Part shown: positions 44,247 to 53,824 of the stretch, one piece after another
How the letters are laid out: every line of letters starts with the position of its first letter
Numbering within the stretch: position 1 is the stretch's first letter
Program-made: the position numbers and the translations under genes
The notes under the pieces: model-generated
Seen by the model: the letters and a program-made list of their open reading frames with translations, nothing else
Database searches by the model: none
Told to the model about the DNA's origin: nothing
Source of the DNA: Hyphomicrobiaceae bacterium
Lineage (GTDB): Bacteria; Pseudomonadota; Alphaproteobacteria; Rhizobiales; Hyphomicrobiaceae
DNA: 64,000 nucleotides
Assembly (NCBI GenBank): GCA_020638055.1
Contig: JACKJH010000003.1
Span: 569,990 to 633,989 of the forward strand
Direction: 5' to 3'

Positions 44247-45548
44247 TTATTGGTCCAGTATTCCGAACTCGCTGAAGGGAATGAACCGCACCAGGTCTCC
44301 ATCGGAGACACGCTCGACGTCTTCGCCAATATCGATCAGACCGTGCGCCGCCCTTAGGCCCGAAATTAGTCCCGAGCCGTCGCGTGGAAACTTGCAAACG
44401 GTCATCGCACCATCCCGCATTTCAATCCAGCCACGCAGAAACTCACGCCGTCCCGTCTTGCGTTTGGGAATTTGGAATGCAGCAGGAAGAACAAAACGCC
44501 TTGGTTCAGGCCAGGCACCCCCGCCAAGACGGCGCAACATTGGATAGACGTACATCAAGAAGCACACAAACACGGCGACGGGGTTTCCCGGAAGCCCGAC
44601 CATTACGGCATCGCCGATTTGGCCGAACATCATCGGTCGACCGGGCTTCACCGCAAGTTGCCACATGCGCAGTTTTCCCAGTTTATCAAGAACGGTAAGC
44701 ATGTGGTCTTCTTCGCCGCGGCTAGCGCCACCTGACGTGAGCAGGACATCAAAATCGGCCGCGGCCTTGGCAAGACGCTTTTCAATCTCGCCGGCATCGT
44801 CGGGCCAGACACCTAGATCGGTGACGTCGACGCCGGCGGATCGTGACAAGGCCATCAGCATGGGGGCGTTGGCATCAAACACTTCGCCCGGGCCGAGCGC
44901 TCGGCTTCCAGGCCGGACCACTTCATCACCAGTTGATACGACAGCCACCTTCAAACGGTCATGGCATTCCACCTCCGCGAGCCCGATAGAAGCCAGCGCG
45001 GCCGCATCCTGAGGACGCAACAAAGCACCTTTCTCAAATAGTTTTGTGCCAGCGGCCACATCCTCACCTGCACGGCGCACGTTGGCTCCGACCTTGAGGC
45101 CCGGTGGAATTGTGATAAACCCGCCGATCGCCGTGTCGTCCGTGCCGCTACTTTGTTCCAGCGTGCAATCTTCCTGCATGGCGACGCTATCAAATCCCGG
45201 CGGCATCATTGCACCGGTAAAAATGCGTACAGCCGTATCAAGCGCCGGTGCTTTTTGCAGGGGGCGGCCAGCGGCTGCGCGGGCCGTCACGGCAAACCGC
45301 GTTCCCTTGGCCTGGTCGTAGTGGGCGGCAGCGATGGCATACCCATCAACGGCGGAATTGGTGTGTGCGGGCACCGGCCGCTCGGCCACTGCTGGTTGAG
45401 CAAGGATGCGCCCCGCAGCATCCAAGATTGTTACACGCGACGTCGCGGTAACCGGTGTAACGCGGGACTTCAACAGAGAGATGGCGTCATCGTGGCGCAA
45501 CCGGTCCTTGTCGTGAAGAAAGCAGTCGTCGAGGAGTTTTTTCGCCAT
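44247..45548 (-). CDS. moeA: molybdopterin molybdenumtransferase MoeA
   Basis: 433 residues. Landmarks: AVDGYAIAAAHYD, IFTGAMMPPGFDSVAMQEDC, then the MoaB/Mog-like domain with VAVVSTGDEVVRPGSRALGP, VLLTSGGASRGEEDH, MWQLAVKPGRPMMFGQIG and GLPGNPVAVFVCFLMYVYPM. It inserts molybdate into adenylylated molybdopterin with MogA. The window has no other molybdenum-cofactor gene or molybdoenzyme. Isolated between repeat blocks; transcribed leftward. Confidence 0.96.
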   Translation of the reverse strand: MAKKLLDDCFLHDKDRLRHDDAISLLKSRVTPVTATSRVTILDAAGRILAQPAVAERPVPAHTNSAVDGYAIAAAHYDQAKGTRFAVTARAAAGRPLQKAPALDTAVRIFTGAMMPPGFDSVAMQEDCTLEQSSGTDDTAIGGFITIPPGLKVGANVRRAGEDVAAGTKLFEKGALLRPQDAAALASIGLAEVECHDRLKVAVVSTGDEVVRPGSRALGPGEVFDANAPMLMALSRSAGVDVTDLGVWPDDAGEIEKRLAKAAADFDVLLTSGGASRGEEDHMLTVLDKLGKLRMWQLAVKPGRPMMFGQIGDAVMVGLPGNPVAVFVCFLMYVYPMLRRLGGGAWPEPRRFVLPAAFQIPKRKTGRREFLRGWIEMRDGAMTVCKFPRDGSGLISGLRAAHGLIDIGEDVERVSDGDLVRFIPFSEFGILDQ

Positions 45549-45591
45549 GAGTCCGAACTGGTAGTCAGAGATGTTGAGCAGGTGGAATCTT

Positions 45592-45750
45592 AGAGCATGT
45601 TTAGCTGAAGTGTGCAGCGGTTCGGCGTGAAAAACTTAGCTCCAGACGAGAGAGAGCATGTTTAGCTGAAGTGTGCAGCGGTTCGGCGTGAAAAACTTGG
45701 CTCCAGACCAAAGAGCATGTTTAGCCGAAGTGTGTAGCGGTTCAGGGTGA
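45592..45750. repeat. three tandem family B repeats
   Basis: Three copies of AGAGCATGTTTAGCTGAAGT with GTGCAGCGGTTCGGCGTGAA, at about 45592, 45655 and 45713. The last copy is truncated. Immediately upstream of moeA. Confidence 0.85.
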
Positions 45751-46588
45751 TTGAATGCTGTGAAAGATCTCTGGCTGGTGCAGGTGAGTTGCTGTTGGGT
45801 TCAAAGCTCTATCGCTACACTGTACTGCGAACCTGATCAGAGCCGTGACCGAACGCCAGCGGTCTTGCAGCGCTTGCGAGCGCACCAAACCGGAAGAGAC
45901 AAACTGCCGCGCGCATCAGCCTCTACCGGGTTCGCGACCGAAACGAGACCCCTTGAGCCTGGCTCACAGAAAAAATCATATCGATTATAAGCGATGATAT
46001 GTAGAAAGCTGGTTGGGCGACCTACAAGCCATTGTTTTCACCGTCCGGCGCAAACCAAACGATCAATCCAACCCCTGCGGAAGATCCGCAGCTCTACATC
46101 GCATGCATTATGATGAATAAACCGATGCCCACCGCCGGACCGAGCAAAGTGGCAAGTACCATCATCACGAACGACTTCGCAACCATAACACAAACCCCGC
46201 ATACGCCACCCAGACCCTGAGCAAACGCACGAACGTCAAACGCTATGCGAGTACGCCGAACCCTCTACTTAACGACGAACTCACCACCAATCTTATTACA
46301 AAAAAGCGCAACGCACACGAAATAAACGAGATTCTTAGGTCGGTGGTTTCGCAATCGCGAAAGGACCGTCTCTGAACCGACTATCCAATATCCCTATGAC
46401 TGAATAATATAAATCTTTTCAGGTATTTAGAAGTTCCAGGTCGTCGAGATCGAACATTGTTCGAAAAATTGCCCATTCTCAAATATTGGCGAACACACAA
46501 TCAAATTATCAAATGTGCGCCAAAAATATCACACCTTGGCGTCGACCGGTAAAGCCAAAAAACCGGGAATCAGTTCAGTGTCTTGACC
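45751..46588. other. long AT-rich non-coding region
   Basis: About 840 bp between moeA and the double ATPase gene, AT-richer than its flanks. The only feature of interest is a 30-codon hydrophobic frame at 46094-46186. Rightward frames of 60-80 codons look random. Confidence 0.4.
46094..46186 (-). CDS. possible 30-residue membrane peptide
   Basis: Minus-strand ATG at 46186, 31 codons with stop, encoding MVAKSFVMMVLATLLGPAVG then IGLFIIMHAM: a charged start and one continuous TM-length hydrophobic helix. A GGGG lies about 8 bases upstream. Size and composition fit small membrane peptides or type I toxins, but chance cannot be excluded. Confidence 0.25.
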   Translation of the reverse strand: MVAKSFVMMVLATLLGPAVGIGLFIIMHAM

Positions 46589-49500
46589 CTACCCAACATC
46601 AAACAAGCCGAGTTGCTTTTCATCCTGCCCACGCGTCTCCGCCGCGAGTTGTTCGATCCGGTCGAAGGGCACCTGTTCGGCCAGGATCAACGAGCGATGC
46701 GCCTTCATCGCACGCATGAAACCTTCCTGCACCAAGTGGAACTCGCCGACGGTCTGATGCGGCAGCACCGCTGCTGGATCAAGGCCTGATTCAGACTGGA
46801 ATGCAGCCTTGAGCTTTCTGAGCGCGGTGTCCTCGCGAACGCGGCCGATGAACCAACTGGTGATTTGATCGCGGCTCTTGTAATCGAGGTCGCCAGGCGA
46901 TTGCGTGGCAAGCATCAGGCCGAGACCGGCAGAACGCGCCCGCTTCAACAAGCTTTGCAACGGCTCAGCGGTCGCTGGTTTTGCATTGGCGGGAATATAC
47001 AAGTCTGCTTCGTCGAACATGACAACAGCCTGCAATTCATCATTCGGATTGCGCTGGCAGAACCGCAAGGCTTCAGAGAGGAACTGCGAAACCCAGAATA
47101 GAATGTTCTCGTTGTCGCCGAGAAAGCCCGTGTAGATGATCGACAATCGCGTACGGCCATCACGCGAATGCGGACCAAGCCCTAAGAACCGCTCCATCGA
47201 CATGCTTTCGCCGCCGCCCTCAAACAGCGCGGCATTGCGATGCCTGAGCGAATCCAACTGTGCAACGAGGTCCCTTCGGAGCTTGCCAGACGGATCCATG
47301 CGCTGGGTGAGATCGCTGAGTTCGGGGTCTTCGTCTTCGAGCAGATTTATAAGGTCGGCGAGCGTCACCTCCCGGCTGTAGCGCGAGCCAAGAATTCGCA
47401 AGGCAACCGAAAGCGTGCCCGACTGCTTTTGATGTGTTGCCGAGTTCTTCAGATGCAGCATGTCGCCAAGCGCCGCGGCAGAAAGATTGGCTAGCAATTG
47501 CTGCTCGTGCTCTGGCAATTCATTGATGCCATTGGGTAGCAGCGTAATCGAGATCGGTCGGCCGGACGCGCGGCCCGGTGTGTAGACGGCAACGTCAATG
47601 GCATCGGCGAGCTTTTCGCGCAGGGCGCGCCGCTCGGCATGTTCATCCTCGTCCGCACGCCAGACTTCCGGATTGGCATAGCTGCAAAGGTCGCCCTTGC
47701 GGTCGATCAGGATCGCAGGGATTCCACGATGCAGAAGCTGCTCGATCAAAGACAACGCCAGTGTCGTTTTACCTGAGCCCGATCCGCCCAGCACGGCGGC
47801 ATGTCGCTTCATGACTGAAGGGTTAAGCGTGACCGGCCGGCGCCGCCCGACCAGTTCACGGCCAGCAAAGATCGAGCCGCTGGTGACGCCATTCTCATCG
47901 AGTATGACCGACAATGGCAATTCGTCGTTTGCGCCTTCCGCTCCTTCGTTATCGTAATCGGTATTGGCGAAGTCCGTGACATCGGCATCGATTGCTCCGC
48001 CGCCATCGAATGCATTGGCGTAGGACGTCGTAGCAGCTCCTGGCATGTTCCAGCCTGCTAGATCAGCAGGCGTCGCTGAAGGAAGCACAACGTGCCCCGG
48101 GGTTTGATCAGAAAACGCCGCGCGAGTCTGGGGCGTGGTCTCGGTGCGCGCCTGTCCGCCTCCATTGATGACGCGTGGCGGGAGCATGCGCCCCAGGAGA
48201 TCGAGCCGCAGCAGTTGAATGATGGCAATTAGGTTGGACAGCAGCTTGGCCTCGCCGAACCAGTTGCCAAAGCCCGGGTCGTTCCGGTGAAAGGCATGGA
48301 ATTCGCGCACCGTCATCATGCGTTCCCACTCGGCGATGGGCACTGTCAGGGCACGCCCGCCACCTTCGCGGAACTTGCGCATGGATTGCGCAGCCTGGCT
48401 CTTGGTGTTGGGTGGGTAATCGGCTGCACGCAGGATGAAGCAGCTCTTCGAGCCCATCGACTGCAGTACCGTATCAAGCTGCCGCTTGAACGCGCCACCT
48501 TGTATCTTGCGGTTGCACAAGAACACACGAGCCTCGGTTTCAAGGCCGTTGCGCTGACGGATGGACAATTCCATCGCTGGCAGATCGTCGGCGATTTCCA
48601 GCCGCTTTGTGTTTACTTCAACCGCACCGGCCCATTCGGTCGCAGCCAGGTTGAGTGCAGCACTCAGCACATCCATCAATTCGTTGTCGTCGGAAGGGGT
48701 TTCAGCTTCCGATGAATTGTGGAACCGCTCCCACAGGTCGCGATAATCGACTTCGATCAATGGTATCGGCGCTGGTTTCGATGCTGGTTTGGAAAAACCG
48801 AGCGCTGCTGCAAGCGTCGAAACGAAAGCCGGACGCGTACTGCCCACGTCCGCGTGCGCCGCCTCTGCACCATCATCGTCGCCTGGCGCTGTCTCCGCCC
48901 TCAGCCGGTTCTGTGCATGTTCGAGCAGGCGACGTGTCGAAAGCCCGCTAAACTCCTCGAAGAACTCCGGCCCGAAATAGGCAGAAGGGTCCGAATAGAT
49001 GACATCGTCCGGATTTTGTTCCGATTCGTAGGCCAGCCTGCGCGCAATGATGAGCCGGGCTTCTTCTGCTGTGCGGCTCTCGTAAAGCGCGACAGGTCCC
49101 GATTTCTCGATGCGGTCGCGATACGACTGCGCCAAAGGTTCGCGCACTTGCGCATAAAAGTCATCCAGGCACGAAATGACGATGATGGCGGTCGGAACAC
49201 GGTTGGCAATTTGAATGAGATCGCGAACAGCCTTCTGGAAACGCTCTTCCGCATCGTCAAAAAAGCGCAGATCCTCCACCTGATCGATGGAAAAAACCAG
49301 CGCACTGTTGTCCACCGCCCACATCAGTCGGCCAATGCCCTCGATGATGTCAAATGCACGGCCATCACCAACATTGGGATCAAGCGCCGCTACTGACTGC
49401 AGAGACAACTCGTTAAGCGGCCGGCATTGTAGATATTGGCGAACGCGCTGTTCAATACGCGGATCCTTGCGCTCCAGGTAAAGCAAGGCGCGAATGATAT

Positions 49501-50098
49501 TGATGTCGATGTTCTCATCGATGAAGCGCGGCGCAGCAACGATGATATCGGCAAGCTCGTGCACCAGAAGCGCAAGCGCGTGTCCCTCCAGCGTTTCCTC
49601 GCGCAGCCTGGCAAGGTCGGATGCCGGAATTTCGCTCGCACCTTCAATCAATTTCCGTGTCAGCCGCGCAAGCGCGCTTTCGCCACCCGCATCTGGATCG
49701 TAGGGGCGTTCCAATGACGCGATAAGACGCCGCAAATAGTAGTCCGCGTAATTTGCAATGTCCGGTGACATTTGCGCATAGCCCAGATACGCGCGTCCAG
49801 TGCGATGCGCTCCAGTCCGCAATGCACGGATGAGATGCGTTTTGCCCGCGCCTGACTGGCCATGAAAAAGTAGAATGCGTGCCTGCGCGTCAACGATCTC
49901 GCCACGACCCTTGCCCTCACCCTTGCCTGTAACCGCATCGAGCAGATCGAAGAACTTGGCGCGTGCCTTCTTGTGCACCTCTTCCACATCAACTGGGTCG
50001 GCACGCCAGATATCGTCTTCCCAGGTAATGGAGTGCTCGAAGGCCTTCGACAGTTTGTCGGGCGCAATCGCGGCCTTGAGAGCTTCCTGTTGCATCAC
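46589..50098 (-). CDS. giant protein with two P-loop ATPase modules (AAA/STAND-like plus HerA/FtsK-like)
   Basis: 1169 residues. Module 1: Walker A FHGQSGAGKTHLIRAL (80-87), Walker B ALVFSIDQVEDLRFF (266-280) and sensor-like IIVISCLDDFY, as in AAA/STAND ATPases. Middle region 450-640 is a mixed alpha/beta domain (LSIRQRNGLETEARVFLCNR) of unknown type. Module 2: Walker A VLGGSGSGKTTLALSL (771-778), LIDRKGDL, Walker B AVVMFDEADLYIP (1024-1036) and MLATQSPGDLDYKSRDQITS, typical of HerA/FtsK-type pumping ATPases. No TM helix. Such double ATPases usually act on DNA in defence or transfer systems; the role here is unknown. Its partner gene lies 150 bp upstream. Confidence 0.82.
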   Translation of the reverse strand: MMQQEALKAAIAPDKLSKAFEHSITWEDDIWRADPVDVEEVHKKARAKFFDLLDAVTGKGEGKGRGEIVDAQARILLFHGQSGAGKTHLIRALRTGAHRTGRAYLGYAQMSPDIANYADYYLRRLIASLERPYDPDAGGESALARLTRKLIEGASEIPASDLARLREETLEGHALALLVHELADIIVAAPRFIDENIDINIIRALLYLERKDPRIEQRVRQYLQCRPLNELSLQSVAALDPNVGDGRAFDIIEGIGRLMWAVDNSALVFSIDQVEDLRFFDDAEERFQKAVRDLIQIANRVPTAIIVISCLDDFYAQVREPLAQSYRDRIEKSGPVALYESRTAEEARLIIARRLAYESEQNPDDVIYSDPSAYFGPEFFEEFSGLSTRRLLEHAQNRLRAETAPGDDDGAEAAHADVGSTRPAFVSTLAAALGFSKPASKPAPIPLIEVDYRDLWERFHNSSEAETPSDDNELMDVLSAALNLAATEWAGAVEVNTKRLEIADDLPAMELSIRQRNGLETEARVFLCNRKIQGGAFKRQLDTVLQSMGSKSCFILRAADYPPNTKSQAAQSMRKFREGGGRALTVPIAEWERMMTVREFHAFHRNDPGFGNWFGEAKLLSNLIAIIQLLRLDLLGRMLPPRVINGGGQARTETTPQTRAAFSDQTPGHVVLPSATPADLAGWNMPGAATTSYANAFDGGGAIDADVTDFANTDYDNEGAEGANDELPLSVILDENGVTSGSIFAGRELVGRRRPVTLNPSVMKRHAAVLGGSGSGKTTLALSLIEQLLHRGIPAILIDRKGDLCSYANPEVWRADEDEHAERRALREKLADAIDVAVYTPGRASGRPISITLLPNGINELPEHEQQLLANLSAAALGDMLHLKNSATHQKQSGTLSVALRILGSRYSREVTLADLINLLEDEDPELSDLTQRMDPSGKLRRDLVAQLDSLRHRNAALFEGGGESMSMERFLGLGPHSRDGRTRLSIIYTGFLGDNENILFWVSQFLSEALRFCQRNPNDELQAVVMFDEADLYIPANAKPATAEPLQSLLKRARSAGLGLMLATQSPGDLDYKSRDQITSWFIGRVREDTALRKLKAAFQSESGLDPAAVLPHQTVGEFHLVQEGFMRAMKAHRSLILAEQVPFDRIEQLAAETRGQDEKQLGLFDVG

Positions 50099-50248
50099 GA
50101 GCTAAGTCTCCGAAACGCTCAATTCATCGCTTGCAGGCGCAAGTTCAACGACGCGGCATGAGGCATGGGCCAATAAGAAACCCACCACTCAAACCACTGC
50201 TGACGCAAAACTTTCACAGATCATCGCGAAATGCGATGCCCGCCTGTC

Positions 50249-51487
50249 TCAATCCTCGACTCGCACGAAATGCCAAACCGTATTCATGTAACTAATCGCC
50301 GAATCCTGAATGTCTTTGATGTTGTTCTTGTTCTTCAGGTCGGCGCTACCCAGTGCAAGCCGGCCGGCACGATGCGCCTCCACCAACATGCACTTGAACT
50401 CGATGTCGCTCAGGCCCCATTCGGGACGCCCATCGCGAATCGACGGCCATACATGAGAAATAAACGCCTTGCGGTGGCCTGACCAGCCCTCAGCGTGAGG
50501 GCGTGCACGTTGGCGAACTTCCGTGGCGAATTCGTCAAGGTCGGGGCGCACGATCGGCGGCGGGCCACCGGCAGGCGCGGCATCATTGGCAGGCGTAGGT
50601 GGCTTGTTTATTTGGGAAACAAGTTCGGGATTATCGGACCTTCGCCCAGACGGGATCGGTTGTGCAGGTGCCGATTGTTGCGTGCGTAGTGATGATCCTG
50701 CATTGGCAGTGTTGTTTGCGCTTGATTCCGGCGCACCTGCGTCCAGAATTTCAGAAACGAATCGCTTCATGATCGCCGCGCGAAGCACATCGAGCGTAGG
50801 CTGTGCCGCATTCACCTGTTCGGCTGCCAGTGCGGCTATCAAACGGCTGTCTGTGCCGAATTCTCGTGGTCGTCGGGAGAGCTGCGCAGCAAGCGCCCGG
50901 CCAGCTTTGGGTGATAGAGCTGTCCCTGACCCAAGACCGCTTTTGATCTTGTTTCCAAAGGCTCTCTCCAGTGCAATGAGTGCGAGTTCGCCGCGAAGCC
51001 TTGCCGGCGTGGTCTTAAGCCGCCGGTTCAATCCAAATGCCTGCTGAACGACCAGTGCTCGCAGGCCTTCAGGCGTGCCAAGGGCTTTGAGTTTTGGCGT
51101 GCTTTCTGCTTCCAGGCCCAACGCGCGCGCAATCAACTGGCTATCACGCACTTCTGCCCAGCCACCGAGTTTGACGTTGCTGCGTAGCGCGAGAAAACTC
51201 GCAGCGGCGGTGATGCCCTCGTCCGTTGCCGTGAAGCGGCCGCGTTTTTCTGAGGCCATGCCCTCCTCAACCAATTCGCCAAGGGCCGCCTCCGCTGTTT
51301 GTCGCCATTCACCCGGCGAGAGCCGGTGCGCGACAAAAAAAGACAAATCGCGAATCGTCTCAGCGCGTGTGGCTCCGCCCGTTGCAGAAAGGCGCACCAA
51401 CACCAGTTCGCGTAATCCCGCTGAAGGCGGCGGTTCTTCTCGCGCAGCCGATTGGCGGGCTGGAAGGTCGCTGATCATGGCGGACAT
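50249..51487 (-). CDS. winged-helix partner of the double ATPase
   Basis: 412 residues. N-terminal part has winged-helix-like segments (LSATGGATRAETIRDLSFFV; WRQTAEAALGELVEEGMASE) followed by a second possible one near 130-190. The middle 250-310 is Pro/Ala/Ser-rich linker. C-terminal domain of about 95 residues (HRKAFISHVWPSIRDGRPEW; CMLVEAHRAGRLALGSADLK; ISYMNTVWHFVRV) is compact and looks conserved. Same strand and 150 bp from the ATPase, so probably one transcription unit. Likely DNA-binding or adaptor subunit; inferred from position and fold pattern. Confidence 0.65.
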   Translation of the reverse strand: MSAMISDLPARQSAAREEPPPSAGLRELVLVRLSATGGATRAETIRDLSFFVAHRLSPGEWRQTAEAALGELVEEGMASEKRGRFTATDEGITAAASFLALRSNVKLGGWAEVRDSQLIARALGLEAESTPKLKALGTPEGLRALVVQQAFGLNRRLKTTPARLRGELALIALERAFGNKIKSGLGSGTALSPKAGRALAAQLSRRPREFGTDSRLIAALAAEQVNAAQPTLDVLRAAIMKRFVSEILDAGAPESSANNTANAGSSLRTQQSAPAQPIPSGRRSDNPELVSQINKPPTPANDAAPAGGPPPIVRPDLDEFATEVRQRARPHAEGWSGHRKAFISHVWPSIRDGRPEWGLSDIEFKCMLVEAHRAGRLALGSADLKNKNNIKDIQDSAISYMNTVWHFVRVED

Positions 51488-52013
51488 GAGGCAAGGTCTC
51501 CCCGAGGCAGGCGTCCGTAGCCGTTTAGTGGACCATCGAAGCCAGCTTCAGCGTGCAAAGGTCTGCAAAACGGCAGGTTTGTGGGTCCGGACGCGCGAAT
51601 CACCGGGAAAAGCCACATCAGTCTGAAAGATCAAACCGCCTGATGGAAGTGTCATGCACAGTCAACTCACCGCTTTTCAGGGTGGCAGGGACCGTAAAAC
51701 CGCCGCGCGCCGACGTTTAGCCCCCTGGGCGTCAAATTGGCGACACGTTGTTGGGGCGCAATCAGCGTCGCTGTTCGGGGGAAAGCGAACAAGGGCATCT
51801 TCAGATTGTGGCATGGGTAGTAATAGTGCGCCGTTGAGCCGTGCTTGGCGTGACCGGTTTGCTTGACCTGTTAGTGCCGCAGGCCTTGGGGCGCTTTCCT
51901 TGTCGCAGGGACAACAGTTGTTCTCACCTGTGTCGTTAGCGTTAACGGCCGGTTAATGGATTGGAGCGATGCTGAACTGGAAAACCGCGCGTCTTTCTGC
52001 GGGAGCAAAGACT
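51488..52013. other. non-coding divergent spacer
   Basis: About 525 bp between the leftward winged-helix gene and the rightward CAP-domain gene. No convincing gene; GTTAACGGCCGGTTAATGGA near 51940 lies just upstream of the CAP gene. Presumably holds both promoters. Confidence 0.35.
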
Positions 52014-52640
52014 ATGTATCGCATCGCCATTGTCGGCCTGGCCGCGCTATCGCTTGCCGGCTGTGCGCTCAATTCGAGCGTCCTAACATCCGGTTTCGCC
52101 GGAAATCCAACGTCGACCGCATCCATCTCTCCTTCCAGTTCCGATACTGGAGGCGTCAAGCTCGCGCGACTGAACGATAAGGCGCCAACGGGCACATTCG
52201 AGAAGGCGCCCTCCGGCAGCCTCACCGGGCGTGACTACTCAAAGACGCGCCTCAACATTGAAATGGCGCGCGACATCATCAACCAATATCGCAAGGACAA
52301 CGGCTTGAAGCCGCTTGTGATCAGTGCCGAACTCACAGCCGCCGCCAAATCCCATTCTCGCGACCTCGCCAAGTGGGACCGCATTTCGCATTACGGATCT
52401 GACGGATCCAACCCGTGGGACCGCGTCAAGCGCACCGGCTACAAGCCACGCCTTGCCGCTGAAAACGTTGGTACAGGTCAGGCGACCTTCGAAGATGTCA
52501 TGAAGGGGTGGAAGAAGAGCCCCGGCCATAACAAGAATTTATTGTTGGCCGATGCCCGGCAAATGGGTTTGGCACTCGTCTACGACCCCAAAACAGAGTT
52601 TAAAAGCTTCTGGACACTGGTAATCGGCACTGCGATGTGA
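52014..52640 (+). CDS. CAP-domain (SCP/PR-1) lipoprotein
   Basis: 208 residues from ATG 52014 (GGGAG upstream; an ATG at 51969 is rejected because the lipoprotein signal then fits poorly). Signal MYRIAIVGLAALSLAGC with lipobox LAGC. A Ser/Thr-rich linker follows, then the CAP fold: MARDIINQYRKDNGLKPLVI, TAAAKSHSRDLAKWDRISHY, RLAAENVGTGQATFEDVMKG and WKKSPGHNKNLLLADARQMG, with the usual His and Glu pocket residues. Outer- or inner-membrane-attached periplasmic protein; bacterial CAP proteins have unclear roles. Confidence 0.9.
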   Translation: MYRIAIVGLAALSLAGCALNSSVLTSGFAGNPTSTASISPSSSDTGGVKLARLNDKAPTGTFEKAPSGSLTGRDYSKTRLNIEMARDIINQYRKDNGLKPLVISAELTAAAKSHSRDLAKWDRISHYGSDGSNPWDRVKRTGYKPRLAAENVGTGQATFEDVMKGWKKSPGHNKNLLLADARQMGLALVYDPKTEFKSFWTLVIGTAM

Positions 52641-52661
52641 CGCGCCCGCGAGATCCGCAGA

Positions 52662-52916
52662 TCATCGCTTCTGAGTAGGCTCGGCCCTTTCTTGCTCTCT
52701 TTGTCGGACCAGCTTTGCAACACCAGCCCAAGCCCACGATCGGCCGGCATCGCCACGATCCGAATGCAGGTTTGCGAAAAACTCAGCTACCTCAGCCGCA
52801 TGGCTTCCATGGCGCCCCTCCAATGTTTGCGCCATGAATTCCACGTCGCGTGGTGTCGGGGTTACGTCCTCGTCGGGGTGCCATCCACCTGCCATCATAT
52901 ATGCCTCAAAATGCAT
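52662..52916 (-). CDS. small hypothetical protein, 5' part altered by a repeat
   Basis: 84 residues from ATG 52916 (MHFEAYMMAGGWHPDEDVTP), ending KLVRQREQERAEPTQKR. The frame continues to 53069, but that extension translates a family A repeat (52954-53029), so the original N terminus may have been lost or never existed. Weak ribosome site. Convergent with the CAP gene, 21 bp apart. Family unknown. Confidence 0.5.
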   Translation of the reverse strand: MHFEAYMMAGGWHPDEDVTPTPRDVEFMAQTLEGRHGSHAAEVAEFFANLHSDRGDAGRSWAWAGVAKLVRQREQERAEPTQKR

Positions 52917-52953
52917 TGGGTCGCAGATGTGAAAAGCAAAATCGGCGCCACTG

Positions 52954-53029
52954 GAGCGCTTTTCAATCCGATGGAATCGGATCAGCACTCTGTTTTTTTG
53001 GTTTGGTCGCATTTTCTGCGACGAACCGG
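52954..53029. repeat. family A repeat, inverted and truncated
   Basis: GAGCGCTTTTCAATCCGATG and GAATCGGATCAGCACTC form the GATCC hairpin, followed by GGTCGCATTTTCTGCGACGA and ACCGG, the reverse of the other part. The far half of the second hairpin is missing. Confidence 0.75.
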
Positions 53030-53157
53030 CCATACCATCGCGAGACAGGCGGGCTAGGCGTTGCTTCAAACTGGTACGCCGTGCGCCACCCTTCGATGGC
53101 CTGACCTGGGTTCAGCGCCCAATAATATCTCCATTCGGAACGCAATTGTAATCGACG

Positions 53158-53324
53158 CTAGTGTGGCGTCGCGCGTTAGTTGATCGATGTTGCGGCACGC
53201 TGGGTATCAACTAAGGCGCGATAAACGCCACACCAAGCCAATGATTTTGCTAGTGGCCTTCATGTCGCGCCAAAATTGTATACGGTTGCGGCTATGTTTC
53301 AATTTTGGCGCGACAGGCCACTAG
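53158..53324. repeat. 167-bp double-hairpin repeat, copy 3
   Basis: Third copy, same orientation, CTAG at both ends, within a 400-bp spacer upstream of the small Pro-rich gene at 53487. Same inner hairpins as copies 1 and 2. Confidence 0.9.
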
Positions 53325-53486
53325 GTCCTCAATCGTGCCCGGTGTTATCGTTAAGGGATCTCAGTAGGTCTGAACCCAGACCGGTTTAGATGACTGTCCG
53401 CATTCTGGAGGCCACCGACGTGGCCTCGTGGTTGAAAGCATCTGGCGGATTTGAGGTAGATGCCCACCAGGAAATGAGAGGCGACC

Positions 53487-53816
53487 ATGAGCCGATCCTG
53501 CAACGGCAAGTTCAACGCGCGGGCGGTTGCAACACCAAGTCAACCGTCGCGCGCCGGGCCCGCGTCAACGGCAATTCTGGCGGCACTCTTTGTGTTCATC
53601 CCAGGTGGCTTTTCGGTTTCGTATTCCCAGGAAAACCCCGGCGCGAGCGCGCCACGGGTTCAGCCACAACCAGAAGAACGCCAACCCACCCCGCCACCGC
53701 GCGAAGACGAGCCCAACTCCAACGAGAGTGATACGCATGAAGAGGAAGGCAGAGATGCGCCGAATTACCGTGGCGGCTGCCCCTACCGCGGCAAAAGTCT
53801 GGATTTGATTGTGTGA
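53487..53816 (+). CDS. small exported Pro/Glu-rich hypothetical protein
   Basis: 109 residues from ATG 53487 with GAGAGG just upstream. A basic start, then a hydrophobic segment (STAILAALFVFIPGGFSVSY) as signal peptide or anchor, then a disordered Pro/Glu tail (PEERQPTPPPREDEPNSNES) and a short Cys-containing end (NYRGGCPYRGKSLDLIV). A second overlapping frame (53390-53731) lacks these properties. Family unknown. Confidence 0.6.
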   Translation: MSRSCNGKFNARAVATPSQPSRAGPASTAILAALFVFIPGGFSVSYSQENPGASAPRVQPQPEERQPTPPPREDEPNSNESDTHEEEGRDAPNYRGGCPYRGKSLDLIV

Positions 53817-53824
53817 CGCTCTTT

